Assembly (NCBI GenBank): GCA_031976175.1
Contig: DALYLR010000013.1
Location: 1-64,000 of the forward strand
Source of the DNA: DMER01 sp003451645
GTDB lineage: Bacteria; Pseudomonadota; Alphaproteobacteria; Micropepsales; Micropepsaceae
DNA: 64,000 bases
Direction of reading: 5' to 3'
The notes under the pieces were generated by a model. The model did no database searches. It saw only the letters and a program-made list of their open reading frames with translations, and had not been told where the DNA came from. Positions 43,723 to 52,844 of the stretch are shown one piece after another. Position 1 is the first letter of the stretch. Every line of letters begins with the position of its first letter. Both the position numbers and the translations under genes were made by a program.

Positions 43723-43992
43723 ATGGGACGTACACTGATAGCTTTCATTGCCTTGAGTGCATGTATGCCCGCAATGGCTGAGGGGCGGACTTTGGCCGAT
43801 CATTGTATGGCGCAGGTTACTCGCGGCGCCGTCGTCGTCTATCGCGATGTTGATGTTTTGGCATCCGGACGTGACCGGATCGCTTATTTCCGGTGTGTTC
43901 GCGCTGGCATGCTGGGCGGCTCTTCGCAGTCCGCGTTTGCGGGCTGGTACCCGAATGTCACCCTGGCCACTGGCAACTCCATCACGTTTTAA
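43723..43992 (+). CDS. small secreted protein of unknown function
   Basis: An 89-residue protein with a short signal peptide (LIAFIALSACMPAMA) and a mature part rich in Val/Arg, containing DHCMAQVTRGAVVVYRDVDV and two cysteines. No family was recognised. A strong GGAGGGA lies about six bases before the ATG at 43723, which supports expression. Three TTAAC half-sites lie just upstream (43682-43704). Confidence 0.55.
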   Translation: MGRTLIAFIALSACMPAMAEGRTLADHCMAQVTRGAVVVYRDVDVLASGRDRIAYFRCVRAGMLGGSSQSAFAGWYPNVTLATGNSITF

Positions 43993-44081
43993 GCTGTTTG
44001 GGCAATCGCTCGGGCTGCTACCGTGATCCTTGTGGTGTTGATCATGCACCAACTCATGGCCGACATAACGAGAACCCAGCG

Positions 44082-44633
44082 CTAAGCAGAGCCCGCGCGC
44101 TGCGCCCGCCACTCAGCTGCCAGCATCGCGTAGAAAACGCTGTCGTAATAAAGCCCGTCCTTAAAGAAGCTCTGGCGGAAATGGCCTTCCCACCGGAAGC
44201 CCAAGCGCTGCGCAAGCCTGATGGACGGGGAGTTCTCAGGATCAATGTCCAGATAGACCCTATGCAGGTCCATAGCACCAAAGGCATGGTCCAATAAGCC
44301 GGTAACGGCCTCGCTCACAAGGCCCCGCCCACGCAAAGCAGGCGCAATAATGTAACCTGCGCCCGCCATGCGGTTCTCGATGCCATAGAGCGTCACCCAG
44401 CCTTGCGCAGTGCCGTCCGGCGCCTCGACAACGACGAAGGTGCGAACCTTGTCTTCAGGCCCCATATTGGCCGCCACACGGGCGCGGGCCTCCTCCATCG
44501 ATGTCACTGGACTATAGGCCCAATAGAGCATCGTGCTGGGATCGCTCAATAGGGGATACAAGGCGGGCGTGTCAGTATCCCTGAGAGGCCGCAAGAATAT
44601 CCGCCCTGCTTTTAAGGTCGCGCCGCTCGCCAT
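44082..44633 (-). CDS. GNAT acetyltransferase, RimJ/RimL type
   Basis: A 183-residue N-acetyltransferase. The family opening LKAGRIFLRPLRDTDTPALY, the acetyl-CoA loop in APALRGRGLVSEAV, and the DIDPENSPSIRLAQRLGFRWEG segment are clear. RimJ/RimL-like enzymes modify ribosomal-protein N-termini or small substrates. It lies 12 bp after the LysE gene and is probably co-transcribed. Confidence 0.9.
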   Translation of the reverse strand: MASGATLKAGRIFLRPLRDTDTPALYPLLSDPSTMLYWAYSPVTSMEEARARVAANMGPEDKVRTFVVVEAPDGTAQGWVTLYGIENRMAGAGYIIAPALRGRGLVSEAVTGLLDHAFGAMDLHRVYLDIDPENSPSIRLAQRLGFRWEGHFRQSFFKDGLYYDSVFYAMLAAEWRAQRAGSA

Positions 44634-44645
44634 TGGGTTGCCTAC

Positions 44646-45302
44646 CTATCCCGCAACCGCCTGCCAGATCGCATAAACGGCGAAGACCACGCCCGAAATC
44701 AAGATCAGAGCGCCCGAACCCAGATTCATTACACGCAGTGTGTGGGTCGCGATCCCCTTGCGGAAGATCGAGGTGACGCCTGTCACGATCCCCCACCAGG
44801 CCGCTGACCCCAGCAGCACGCTCATCACCAAGACGAAAGTGTAGAGCAGGCTAACCTGGTAATCGACGATCTCCTTCATGCCTGCAAAGAAGGCTGCGAA
44901 GCCCACCATCGTTGCCGGGTTGGTAATAGTCAGTGCAAAGGTCGACCCGATTGCCGTGTACAAATTGGATCCTGCTGCTGAGACCAAGGTTCCATCTGGG
45001 TTGTGAATGACGCGTGGGATCGCGCGCATAATGGCGACGCCGTACACAATCAGCAGAATGGCGCTGCACAATTGAAGCCAGAAACTCATGCCGGTAATCA
45101 GGCCGCCCGCCGCCGTCAGGCCAAAGCCCGCGATGACCGCGAATACACCGTCTCCGAGCGCAGCACCGAGCCCTGCAAGAAATCCGTTCAACGGCCCATA
45201 GGCCAGGGTTCTGCGGATGCAGATCAGGTTCACTGGGCCAATTGGTGCTGCCACCATGATCCCAATGATGAGTCCGCCGCCAATGAGCGCCAGCCAGTCC
45301 AT
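44646..45302 (-). CDS. LysE-family amino acid/metabolite exporter
   Basis: A 218-residue inner-membrane protein with about six helices. The family signature GIMVAAPIGPVNLICIRRTL is at the N-terminus; GLGAALGDGVFAVIAGFG and TITNPATMVGFAAFF follow. The ATG at 45302 (MDWLALIGGG) gives the standard start. Substrate probably an amino acid or threonine-like compound, not determinable here. Confidence 0.88.
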   Translation of the reverse strand: MDWLALIGGGLIIGIMVAAPIGPVNLICIRRTLAYGPLNGFLAGLGAALGDGVFAVIAGFGLTAAGGLITGMSFWLQLCSAILLIVYGVAIMRAIPRVIHNPDGTLVSAAGSNLYTAIGSTFALTITNPATMVGFAAFFAGMKEIVDYQVSLLYTFVLVMSVLLGSAAWWGIVTGVTSIFRKGIATHTLRVMNLGSGALILISGVVFAVYAIWQAVAG

Positions 45303-45502
45303 CCGATCCGCTTCGACTTTCCCACAAGCGTGTACATGCGCTGTCTGGGTGGCTAGCCAACACACAGTTTGAGTCTATGCAACAGTAATCTTTCCTGCCG
45401 CACCGCAAAAACGGCCAAATTCCTAGAAAAATGGCAGCGTTCTGCGATCATGCCGCAGAAGTCGGTCTGTTGCACCGGGGCCGCACGCCTGTGGCTCACC
45501 TG

Positions 45503-46495
45503 TCAGCGCGCGACGTCAATAACCACCCGGCCCCGCACCTGGCCTGCCAATATCCGATTGGCGAGGTCTGGTATCTCGCTCAATCCATGGTGCGCAGTCA
45601 TGGCGGCGAGCCTTTCACGATCCAGATCGCGGGCGAGCCGGGTCCAAGCTTCAAGCCTGCGTGGACGCGGGCACATCACGCTGTCGATACCCGTAAGGGT
45701 GACACCGCGCAGAATGAATGGCGCAACCGAGCCCGGCAAATCCATACCTTGTGCCAGCCCGCACGCCGCCACCGCTCCGCCATAGCGCGTCATTGCCAAA
45801 ACATTCGCCAAGGTCTTGGACCCCACACTGTCAACCGCGCCCTGCCAGCGCTCCTTTGCGATCGGCCGGGGATCGCCGGACAACTCCGCACGCGGAATAA
45901 TTTCCTGGGCGCCGAGGCCTTTGAGATAGTCCGCCTCCTCCGGCCTGCCGGTTGAGGCAATGACCGTGAAACCCAATTTGGCTAGCAGAGCAATTGCGAC
46001 CGACCCCACACCGCCCGCGGCACCGGTGACCAGAACAGGACCACCGCCCGGATGCACCTTCTGATCCTCTAGCGCCATGACAGCGAGCATGGCGGTGTAC
46101 CCAGCCGTGCCGATCGCCATTGCTTCCGCCGCACTAAAGGGTGCCTGCAAGGGCACGAGCCACTCACCCTTCACCCGCGCCACACCCGCATAGCCACCGT
46201 AATGGCTCTCCGACAACCCCCAGCCGTTGAGGACCACCGCGTCACCCGGTTTGTAGCGAGGGTCTGTCGAGGTCTCGACGGCGCCTGCCAAATCAATCCC
46301 CGCAATCATCGGGTACTTGCGCGCGATCGGCGCCTTGCCCGTGACCGCTAGCCCGTCTTTGTAGTTTAGCGTGGAGTGTGTGACCCGCACAACGGTGTCA
46401 CCCTCCATAAGATCGCCGAGCGTCAGCGTACGGAAGGTTGCGGTCTGCCCGGTCTCAGACTTCTCCAGCAGGAGCGCGCGAAAGCTTTGATCCAT
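45503..46495 (-). CDS. acuI: acrylyl-CoA reductase-like quinone oxidoreductase (YhdH/AcuI)
   Basis: A 330-residue MDR-type NADPH oxidoreductase. Seen: RALLLEKSETG at the start, HSTLNYKDGLAVTGKAPIAR, YPMIAGIDLAGAVE, LVTGAAGGVGSVAIALLAKLG (NADPH site), VDSVGSKTLAN and GIDSVMCPRPRR, a YhdH/AcuI signature. Family knowledge: AcuI reduces acrylyl-CoA to propionyl-CoA, detoxifying acrylate from DMSP or 3-hydroxypropionate. ATG 46495 is preferred over GTG 46501. Confidence 0.9.
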   Translation of the reverse strand: MDQSFRALLLEKSETGQTATFRTLTLGDLMEGDTVVRVTHSTLNYKDGLAVTGKAPIARKYPMIAGIDLAGAVETSTDPRYKPGDAVVLNGWGLSESHYGGYAGVARVKGEWLVPLQAPFSAAEAMAIGTAGYTAMLAVMALEDQKVHPGGGPVLVTGAAGGVGSVAIALLAKLGFTVIASTGRPEEADYLKGLGAQEIIPRAELSGDPRPIAKERWQGAVDSVGSKTLANVLAMTRYGGAVAACGLAQGMDLPGSVAPFILRGVTLTGIDSVMCPRPRRLEAWTRLARDLDRERLAAMTAHHGLSEIPDLANRILAGQVRGRVVIDVAR

Positions 46496-46821
46496 TAGCA
46501 CTCACAGTCCTTGGCTGCTGATTAATTGAGAAGTTTCATGTGCCCGCTTAGCTCTTGGGCACTTGCTGTCGTTTCCGCCAGAGGCCAGCCCAAAAATACA
46601 GCGCCGTCAAGCACTGAAGTCGTGTTTGCCGCGGCAATTTACCGTGGCTCGATTTTCGCATCGACAGACCTGGCATTTGCGCATCATGATTCGTTCATAG
46701 ATTAGGGCGTAGGCTGATGATCTCAGCTGCATCGCCAGCTGGGTTGGTGCGGCGCAAAAGGCGTCGGGCATTGGGCACGCGTCACTTGCGCCGTTTCTCT
46801 CTTGCGTAGTGAGGGGACGAG
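46496..46821. other. 326-bp intergenic region, no recognised element
   Basis: This gap lies between the starts of the AcuI-like and Usg genes (divergent) and should hold both promoters. I see short inverted repeats but no operator, RNA or repeat family that I can name. Confidence 0.4.
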
Positions 46822-47085
46822 ATGAGCGCGCTTGATCTGCAAATGAAGGGCTACCGCCTGACGACTGCTGAAATCATGTATCACATGCCGGACCATCCCA
46901 AATTGCTGCAGCAATTCGTTTGGCAGGACCTCGATCTGGCGCCGCGCTATCCCGTCTTGCACAAGTTTCTCAAATTCTGGTCGCGCAATCTTGACGGCCG
47001 CCTGCACTCGGTGCGGGTCGCTGTGTGCGGCATCATCACGCCGGTCGAGATACCCCATATCGACGCGGAACTGACGCTGCACTAG
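46822..47085 (+). CDS. usg: Usg family protein
   Basis: An 87-residue protein of the Usg family, a small alphaproteobacterial group first noticed next to tryptophan genes. The family text is clear: KGYRLTTAEIMYHMPDHPKL, WQDLDLAPRYP and FWSRNLDGRLHSVRVAV. Molecular function is unknown. A GAGGGGAC precedes the ATG at 46822. It is convergent with an SDR gene. Confidence 0.92.
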   Translation: MSALDLQMKGYRLTTAEIMYHMPDHPKLLQQFVWQDLDLAPRYPVLHKFLKFWSRNLDGRLHSVRVAVCGIITPVEIPHIDAELTLH

Positions 47086-47091
47086 GTTGGC

Positions 47092-48018
47092 CTAAATCCG
47101 CCACCCTTGTTGGGCCGTCAGGTGATCGAAGAAGCCCTGAGAATAGACCTCTTCAGGGTTGGCCCGCACGGCCTTATCCAGATACTCCGCATCCTTGCCC
47201 ACAAGGATGCGCCAGGTGCCGGCCTTGACCCCGTCGAGGATCACACGCGCCGCCTCAGCAGCCGACATGGGCGCGCTGTCCCGGAAGCCCGCGCCCATCA
47301 ACTCCGCAACCTGTTCATCGGTGAATGCCGAGGTATCAAGCCCTCTCGCCTTCAACAATGAGCGCGCGTCGCCGGGATTGGAGTTGTTGAGCTTCATCGT
47401 GTTCGCGACGATTTCGGTCCCGATATGGCCTGGCATCACTACTGAGCACTTGATATGCGGCGCATTCACCGCGAGGTCGTTCATAAGGGCCTCGCTAAAG
47501 CCTTTGACAGCAAACTTCGCGGCGGAATACGCCGTGTGCGGACGGCCGGGACCGACGGAGGCCCAAAACCCATTGATGCTCGACGTGTTTACGATGTGGC
47601 CTTCCGGCGCCTTCATGAGCATCGGCAGAAACGCCCGCGTGCAATAGTACACGCCGCCCCAGCATACATTGAAGGTTCGCTCCCAATCGCCACGCGGCGA
47701 GGTGATCATGCTGCCGCCGCCTGCGATCCCTGCATTGTTGAACAGCAAGTGAATTTTGTCTGTCTGCAGATCGGTTTGCACCTTTGCGGCCCAGCCTTGG
47801 ATTTGCGCCTCCAGTGAAACGTCCGCCTGATGTGTATGGATCTGCGTGCCCTGGGGCGCGTCAGCCAGCGCCAAACGCTTGGTCTCGGCCATGGCCTCCA
47901 GCGAGATGTCGCACATCGCCACCGAGCACCCCTCCGCTGTCAGTTGCCGGGCGAGTTCGCGGCCCGTGCCCGTGCCGCCACCTGTGATCACCGCAATCTT
48001 GCCTGCGAAGTCCTTCAT
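47092..48018 (-). CDS. SDR-family oxidoreductase
   Basis: A 308-residue SDR: ITGGGTGTGRELARQLTAEG (cofactor), FNNAGIAGGGSM, Ser in HIVNTSSINGFWA, Tyr/Lys in AYSAAKFAVKGFSEAL. The extended C-terminus (ILVGKDAEYLDKAVRANPEE) is common in SDRs of lipid or steroid metabolism. It is the last gene of the run transcribed from pyrC at 51898 downwards, 33 bp after the ABC permease. Confidence 0.9.
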   Translation of the reverse strand: MKDFAGKIAVITGGGTGTGRELARQLTAEGCSVAMCDISLEAMAETKRLALADAPQGTQIHTHQADVSLEAQIQGWAAKVQTDLQTDKIHLLFNNAGIAGGGSMITSPRGDWERTFNVCWGGVYYCTRAFLPMLMKAPEGHIVNTSSINGFWASVGPGRPHTAYSAAKFAVKGFSEALMNDLAVNAPHIKCSVVMPGHIGTEIVANTMKLNNSNPGDARSLLKARGLDTSAFTDEQVAELMGAGFRDSAPMSAAEAARVILDGVKAGTWRILVGKDAEYLDKAVRANPEEVYSQGFFDHLTAQQGWRI

Positions 48019-48051
48019 CGCCGTTTGTCCCTCTTGGTGTTATCGTCTCGA

Positions 48052-48813
48052 TTAGGCCCTGATCTTGTAGCCGGTTAGAAAGACATAGGCGATCGCCGCC
48101 ACGCACAGCGCCATGAAGCCTGCCGTCGCTGCCAAACTGACCCCGACCGGCACGTCGGCAATGCCAAAAAAGCTCCACCGGAAAGCACTGATCAGGTACA
48201 CGACCGGATTGAACAAGGCCACGGTCTGCCAAAAGCTGGGCAGCATGGAAATGGCGTAGAATGTCCCGCCCAAGAAAGTCAGGGGTGTCAGGATCAATGA
48301 GGGCGCGATGCCGATCTGCTCCCAGCTGCTGGCCCATAGCCCAATGATGAACCCCACAAGGGCGAAAGTGATGGTGATCAAAATCAGGATGCCAATCATC
48401 GCGATCGGATAGGCGATGTCGTAGGATACAAATAGGCGCGCGGTCAGAAGGATCACGCCCGCAATCAGGAAGCTCTTTGTCGCGGCAGCTCCCACATACC
48501 CCAAGATCACTTCGGCAAAGGACACCGGCGCCGACAGCAGCTCATAGATCGTGCCGGACCATTTGGGCATGTAAATGCCGATGGAGGCGTTGGACACCGT
48601 CTCGGTTAGGACCGCAAGCATGACCAAGCCCGGCACGATAAAGGCTGCGTAATCAACACCATCAATCTTGCCCATCTGGCCGCCGATCGCCGCTCCAAAC
48701 ACGATGAAATAGAGCGAGGTTGTCAGCACCGGTGTGACAAGACTTTGGCCCAAGGTACGGAACCAGCGTGAGAGCTCAAACCAATAGATGGCACGCACGG
48801 CATGGACGTTCAT
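48052..48813 (-). CDS. ABC-2 type exporter permease
   Basis: A 253-residue membrane protein with about six helices, opening AVRAIYWFELSRWFRTLGQS (ABC-2 permease leader). Further signs are the segment NPVVYLISAFRWSFFG and the ALVGFIIGLWASSWEQ region. It pairs with the ATPase encoded just upstream: its ATG overlaps that stop (ATGA), so the two are translationally coupled. The exported compound is unknown; multidrug or polysaccharide precursors are usual for this type. Confidence 0.92.
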   Translation of the reverse strand: MNVHAVRAIYWFELSRWFRTLGQSLVTPVLTTSLYFIVFGAAIGGQMGKIDGVDYAAFIVPGLVMLAVLTETVSNASIGIYMPKWSGTIYELLSAPVSFAEVILGYVGAAATKSFLIAGVILLTARLFVSYDIAYPIAMIGILILITITFALVGFIIGLWASSWEQIGIAPSLILTPLTFLGGTFYAISMLPSFWQTVALFNPVVYLISAFRWSFFGIADVPVGVSLAATAGFMALCVAAIAYVFLTGYKIRA

Positions 48814-49733
48814 GGATTGGCCCTGACCAAATTGACAAAAATCTCTTCCAACGAAGTTTGCTCAGTATGCAGATCTGTGAACGCGATCCCAGCCTCATCA
48901 AACCGGCGCAGCAGATAAGCGATGCCATTTGCGCTCTGTGCCTCGTAGCGGTAGGTGACGGCGTGCCCGCCACCGGACAATTCAAGCTTCAAATCGTCCA
49001 AAGACGCCGGAATGGTGCTAAGACTCTGTGCCAATTCAAGCGTCACTTGCTTCTTGCCGAGTTTCTGCATGAGGACCGCCTTGTCCTCCACCATGATCAA
49101 TTCGCCCTTGTTCATGATGCCTATGCGGTCGGCCATCTCCTCGGCCTCTTGAATATAGTGTGTGGTTAGGAAAATCGTCATGCCCGCATCGCGCAGCCGC
49201 CGCACCATCGCCCACATGTCGTGCCGCAGCTCGACGTCCACGCCCGCCGTCGGCTCATCGAGAAACAAGATGCGAGGCTCGTGCGACAGTGCCTTGGCGA
49301 TCAGTACACGGCGTTTCATGCCGCCGGATAAAGTCTTGATCTGCTCATTGCGCTTATCGAAAAGCGATAGCTCCTTCAGCACAGCGTCCAAATGCGCATC
49401 GTTCGGCGCAAGGCCAAAGAGGCCCCGGCTGAACCGCAATGTGGAAATCACTTTCTCGAATGTGTCGGTATGAAGTTCCTGCGGAACCAGGCCGATCAGG
49501 CTGCGGGTCTTGCGATAGTCCTTGATCGTATCGAAACCATCCACTTGGACCGTGCCGCCGCTTGCACGCACCAACCCGCAAATGATGCCAATCAATGTTG
49601 TCTTGCCGGCACCATTGGGGCCGAGCATTGCGAAAATCTCGCCACGGTGAATGTCAAGACTGATGGGTTTCAGCGCTTGCAAACCCGAGGCATAGGTTTT
49701 GGTCAGTGCGCGGATCGAAACAATGGGGTTCAC
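48810..49733 (-). CDS. ABC exporter ATP-binding protein
   Basis: A 307-residue ATPase: Walker A GPNGAGKTTL, Q-loop VPQELHTD, signature LSGGMKRRV, Walker B ILFLDEPTAGVD and the switch histidine in TTHYIQEAEEMADR. The C-terminal extension fits the DrrA/NodI-type exporter group. Start is GTG at 49733, whose GTGA overlaps the SRPBCC stop; a longer frame up to 49871 has no family support. Confidence 0.94.
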   Translation of the reverse strand: MNPIVSIRALTKTYASGLQALKPISLDIHRGEIFAMLGPNGAGKTTLIGIICGLVRASGGTVQVDGFDTIKDYRKTRSLIGLVPQELHTDTFEKVISTLRFSRGLFGLAPNDAHLDAVLKELSLFDKRNEQIKTLSGGMKRRVLIAKALSHEPRILFLDEPTAGVDVELRHDMWAMVRRLRDAGMTIFLTTHYIQEAEEMADRIGIMNKGELIMVEDKAVLMQKLGKKQVTLELAQSLSTIPASLDDLKLELSGGGHAVTYRYEAQSANGIAYLLRRFDEAGIAFTDLHTEQTSLEEIFVNLVRANP

Positions 49734-50221
49734 AGCGGCGCTGGCCCTTGGCGCAGCAGCGCCTCTAAACGGGCATAAGAGAGCTCCATCCCTGCCCCCA
49801 TGTTCGACTTCAAGATACGGTCGCGCACCGGTTGCGATGTGTATTCGATGGTCATCACCATCTGTGTCCACGGTCCGTGCTCGGCCAGGTCCGTGGTGAT
49901 CTTAGTTTCCCCGCCGGTCCAGTCTTCGTCAAAAAGCTCTGTGTGCACCATGCGGACCGGGGGAGAGAAGACCGTATACAGACCACGCAGTCCCATAGCC
50001 CGCCCATCGGCATGGCTCCATACGAAGCGAATTTGGCCACCCTCATGCGTCTGGCTCACACATTCAGTCAGGCGCCATTCGTCCGAACCCCACATCCATC
50101 GAAAGAGAGTGGCGGGCTCAACGAGTGCCGCGAACATCGTCTCGCGAGATGCTGGGAACATTCTCGTTCCCACAATCTCATTTGTGCCGCGTGGCGATAA
50201 AACGAACCGACTATCAGGCAT
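49730..50221 (-). CDS. SRPBCC/AHSA1-family protein
   Basis: A 163-residue START-like domain: TRMFPASRETMFAALVEPATLFRWMWGSDE, VSQTHEGGQIRFVWSH, RMVHTELFDEDWTGGETKIT and TIEYTSQPVRDRILKSNMGAG. AHSA1-type proteins bind hydrophobic ligands or, in eukaryotes, Hsp90. The ATG at 50221 follows AGGAAAG; the stop overlaps the ABC ATPase start by 4 bp. Confidence 0.88.
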   Translation of the reverse strand: MPDSRFVLSPRGTNEIVGTRMFPASRETMFAALVEPATLFRWMWGSDEWRLTECVSQTHEGGQIRFVWSHADGRAMGLRGLYTVFSPPVRMVHTELFDEDWTGGETKITTDLAEHGPWTQMVMTIEYTSQPVRDRILKSNMGAGMELSYARLEALLRQGPAPL

Positions 50222-50228
50222 GACTTTC

Positions 50229-50567
50229 CTAACCTGCCTTCTCTTCCCAACCGGTGACCTTGCCCGAAGACAAAGTGATCCGCCAACGGAAACTGTTGCG
50301 CGGCAAGGGCCCATATTTATAGACCTCAACCGATTTGCCGCGTACGGTGCGGGCCTCCTTCACATGGGGCTGGCCCAAGGCATCCACAAGCTGCTCACGG
50401 CTCATGCCTTGCCAGATTGTGTGGGCAAGCAGCTTTTCAACGACGGTGTCACTGCCATATTTCGCCAAAAGTACAGCATGCCGCATGCTGCGGACGATGA
50501 TGTTCAGCACAAAGAGCACCAAGGCGGTCAACGCGACCCCGCCACCAATCCAATAAAGCCATTCCAT
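50229..50567 (-). CDS. small membrane protein with SmpA/DUF2845-like domain
   Basis: A 112-residue protein with one N-terminal membrane helix (about 5-27) and a soluble domain whose text TIWQGMSREQLVDALGQPHVKE followed by KYGPLP and ITLSSGKVTGWEEKAG resembles the BamE/SmpA-like fold that packs against the envelope. Function unknown. It starts 2 bp after the pyrC stop and 7 bp before the SRPBCC start. Confidence 0.7.
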   Translation of the reverse strand: MEWLYWIGGGVALTALVLFVLNIIVRSMRHAVLLAKYGSDTVVEKLLAHTIWQGMSREQLVDALGQPHVKEARTVRGKSVEVYKYGPLPRNSFRWRITLSSGKVTGWEEKAG

Positions 50568-50569
50568 GG

Positions 50570-51898
50570 CTACAACGCCTCCAAGAAGCGTAAAGGTTGG
50601 CCATGAGCGGTGCCCAGCACTTGATCGTCGCGCATGACGATCCGGCCTCGGATCATCGTCATAATGGGCCAGCCTGTTGCCTCAAACCCGTCATAGGGGC
50701 TCCAGCCGCAGCGGCTCGCGATCCATCTGTTCTCAATGCGCCGCCTGGCTTTCAAGTCAACGATCGTGAAGTCTGCATCGTACCCAAGAGCAATGCGCCC
50801 CTTGCCCGCCAAGCCGAAGATGCGCTGCGGCCCATGCGCGACCAAATCCGCAAAGCGCTCCAGGCTCAAACGCCCTGCCGCGACATGGGTGAGCATCACC
50901 GGCACCAAAGTCTGCACCCCCGGCATGCCGGACGGCGTGTTGGGATAGCCCTTGTCCTTTTCTTCGTGCGTGTGCGGCGCGTGGTCGGACCCCAGCACGT
51001 CGATGACGCCCTGACGAACGCCCACCCAAAGGGCGTCTTGATGCGCCTTGTCGCGCACCGGCGGGTTCATCTGCGCATAGGTGCCGAGGCGCTCATAGCA
51101 GTCCGGCGCCGTCAATGTGAGGTGATGGGGTGTTGTCTCGGCGGTTGCGATGTCCTTGGCATTCGCGAGCAATGGCAATTCGTCGCCGGTCGAAACATGT
51201 AAGACATGGACACGCCGGCGGGTCTCGCGCGCAAGCTTGAGCAGACGCTCCGTGCACAGACGCGCCGCCTCCGCATCGCGCCACACGGGATGGGTCTGAG
51301 GCTGTCCAGCAAGGGCCAGGGCTTTACGTGCAATGAGGCGCGCTTCATCCTCGGCGTGGACTGCTACGCGCCGTCGGCCATTGCGCAGCACCTCGCGCAC
51401 GTGGGCATCGTCGTCAACGAGCAGGTTGCCGGTTGAAGAGCCCATGAAGACCTTCACGCCCGCAGCACCGGGCCGCACTTCCAGATCTCGCAGGGCCGCC
51501 GCATTGCCCTTCTCGGCGCCGACGTAGAAGGCATGGTCGCACCACATGCGGCCGCGGGCAAGCGCGAGCTTTTCGTCCAGAGCGGCCGCGGTCGTCGTAG
51601 GCGGATTGGTGTTGGGCATTTCGAAGACGGCCGTGACACCGCCCAGCACGGCGGCGCGGCTGCCCGTTTCCAGATCCTCCTTGTGCGTTGGACCAGGTTC
51701 CCGGAAGTGCACCTGGCTGTCGATCACTCCGGGCAGAATGGTCAAGCCATGGCAGGCGATCGTCTCCCGCGCAGCACCTGGAGCCAAGGTCCCCAGATGC
51801 GCGATGCGGCCTTGCGCAATACCAATGTCGAGGGCATGACGCCCCCAAGGCGTGACCACGTCCGCGCCGGTGAGCGCCAAATCATAGGTGTCAGGCAT
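50570..51898 (-). CDS. pyrC: dihydroorotase (type I), Gln-variant of the HxH site
   Basis: A 442-residue amidohydrolase that cyclises carbamoyl-aspartate in pyrimidine synthesis. Seen: GVIDSQVHFREPGPTHKEDL, VFEMPNTNP, GAAGVKVFMGSSTG (carbamylated or bridging lysine), AVHAEDEARL, VHVLHVS and LGSDHAPHTHEEK. The first His of the usual HxH motif is Gln (SQVHF). From memory this variant is common in alphaproteobacterial sequences, so it probably remains active. ATG 51898 opens MPDTYDLALT. It begins the run down to 47092. Confidence 0.9.
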   Translation of the reverse strand: MPDTYDLALTGADVVTPWGRHALDIGIAQGRIAHLGTLAPGAARETIACHGLTILPGVIDSQVHFREPGPTHKEDLETGSRAAVLGGVTAVFEMPNTNPPTTTAAALDEKLALARGRMWCDHAFYVGAEKGNAAALRDLEVRPGAAGVKVFMGSSTGNLLVDDDAHVREVLRNGRRRVAVHAEDEARLIARKALALAGQPQTHPVWRDAEAARLCTERLLKLARETRRRVHVLHVSTGDELPLLANAKDIATAETTPHHLTLTAPDCYERLGTYAQMNPPVRDKAHQDALWVGVRQGVIDVLGSDHAPHTHEEKDKGYPNTPSGMPGVQTLVPVMLTHVAAGRLSLERFADLVAHGPQRIFGLAGKGRIALGYDADFTIVDLKARRRIENRWIASRCGWSPYDGFEATGWPIMTMIRGRIVMRDDQVLGTAHGQPLRFLEAL

Positions 51899-51998
51899 CG
51901 CAACGGCTGTCCTCAAGTTTTGGATCGCGTCCACCCGGTCATCGCATGGCGCACGCCCCTTGCCAAGGGGCAGGATTTTGGTCTTGATCACGGGCATC

Positions 51999-52844
51999 AT
52001 GGACCAGCATCTCCCTTCCAGTCCGGTAGCGTCTCTGCCACGCGGCATTGTCAGCGTGACCGGCGCCGATGCGGGCGGCTTTTTGCAGGGCCTGATCAGC
52101 AACGATATCGCCAAGGCCGAAGACGGCCGCTTGGTCTATGCGTTCCTGCTGACGCCGCAGGGAAAGGTCATCGCGGACTTTCTGATCGTGCCCATTTCGG
52201 GAGGTTTCTGGCTCGACTGCGCGCCCGCTGCCGCTGCCGATCTGGCGGGACGCCTCAATCGCTACAAATTGCGGGCCAAGGTTGCGGTCGAGGATGTTTC
52301 CGCCCAGGTCCGTGTCTTCGCGATCGCGGTGGATAGCAGGCAGGGGCTTACCGATCCGCGCCACCCCGCTTTGTGCCGGCGCCTTTACCAGCCCGGCACG
52401 GTGCCCGCGGGCGCGATGGCGCCGGAGCGCTATCGCGCCCAGTGCCTGGCCTTGGGCGTGCCGGACAGCGCGGACTTCGGAACGGAGCAGACCTTCCTGC
52501 TGGAGTGCAATGCCGAGGAACTCCACGGCGTCGACTTCCGCAAAGGCTGCTATGTCGGTCAGGAGCTCAGTGCACGGATGAAGCACCGCGGTACGGCGCG
52601 CAAGCGCATCCTGCGGGCCGAGGTCTCGACCGCCCCCCTGCCACCGCCGGGCACGCCCATCAACGATGGCGCCAAGCCCGTGGGCGAGCTGCTCACGGGC
52701 CTTGGCACCGCCGCCTTGGCCATGGTCCGCCTCGACCGCTGGCGGGAGGCGCAAGGGCGGCCCCTGGCCTGCGACGGGCGGGCCGTCACGCTCTCCCTGC
52801 CCGCCTATCCACTCGCCTTGCCCGAGGAGGAGGCTTCAGCGTGA
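51999..52844 (+). CDS. ygfZ: YgfZ/GcvT-domain folate-binding iron-sulfur repair protein
   Basis: A 281-residue protein. YgfZ binds tetrahydrofolate and supports some iron-sulfur enzymes. Seen: the opening GIVSVTGADAGGFLQGLISND, YAFLLTPQGKVIADFLIV, and the family hallmark FRKGCYVGQELSARMKHRG with its conserved cysteine. The ATG at 51999 opens MDQHLPSSPV. Its stop overlaps the tag start by 4 bp (GTGA). It is divergent from pyrC, with 100 bp between starts. Confidence 0.92.
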   Translation: MDQHLPSSPVASLPRGIVSVTGADAGGFLQGLISNDIAKAEDGRLVYAFLLTPQGKVIADFLIVPISGGFWLDCAPAAAADLAGRLNRYKLRAKVAVEDVSAQVRVFAIAVDSRQGLTDPRHPALCRRLYQPGTVPAGAMAPERYRAQCLALGVPDSADFGTEQTFLLECNAEELHGVDFRKGCYVGQELSARMKHRGTARKRILRAEVSTAPLPPPGTPINDGAKPVGELLTGLGTAALAMVRLDRWREAQGRPLACDGRAVTLSLPAYPLALPEEEASA

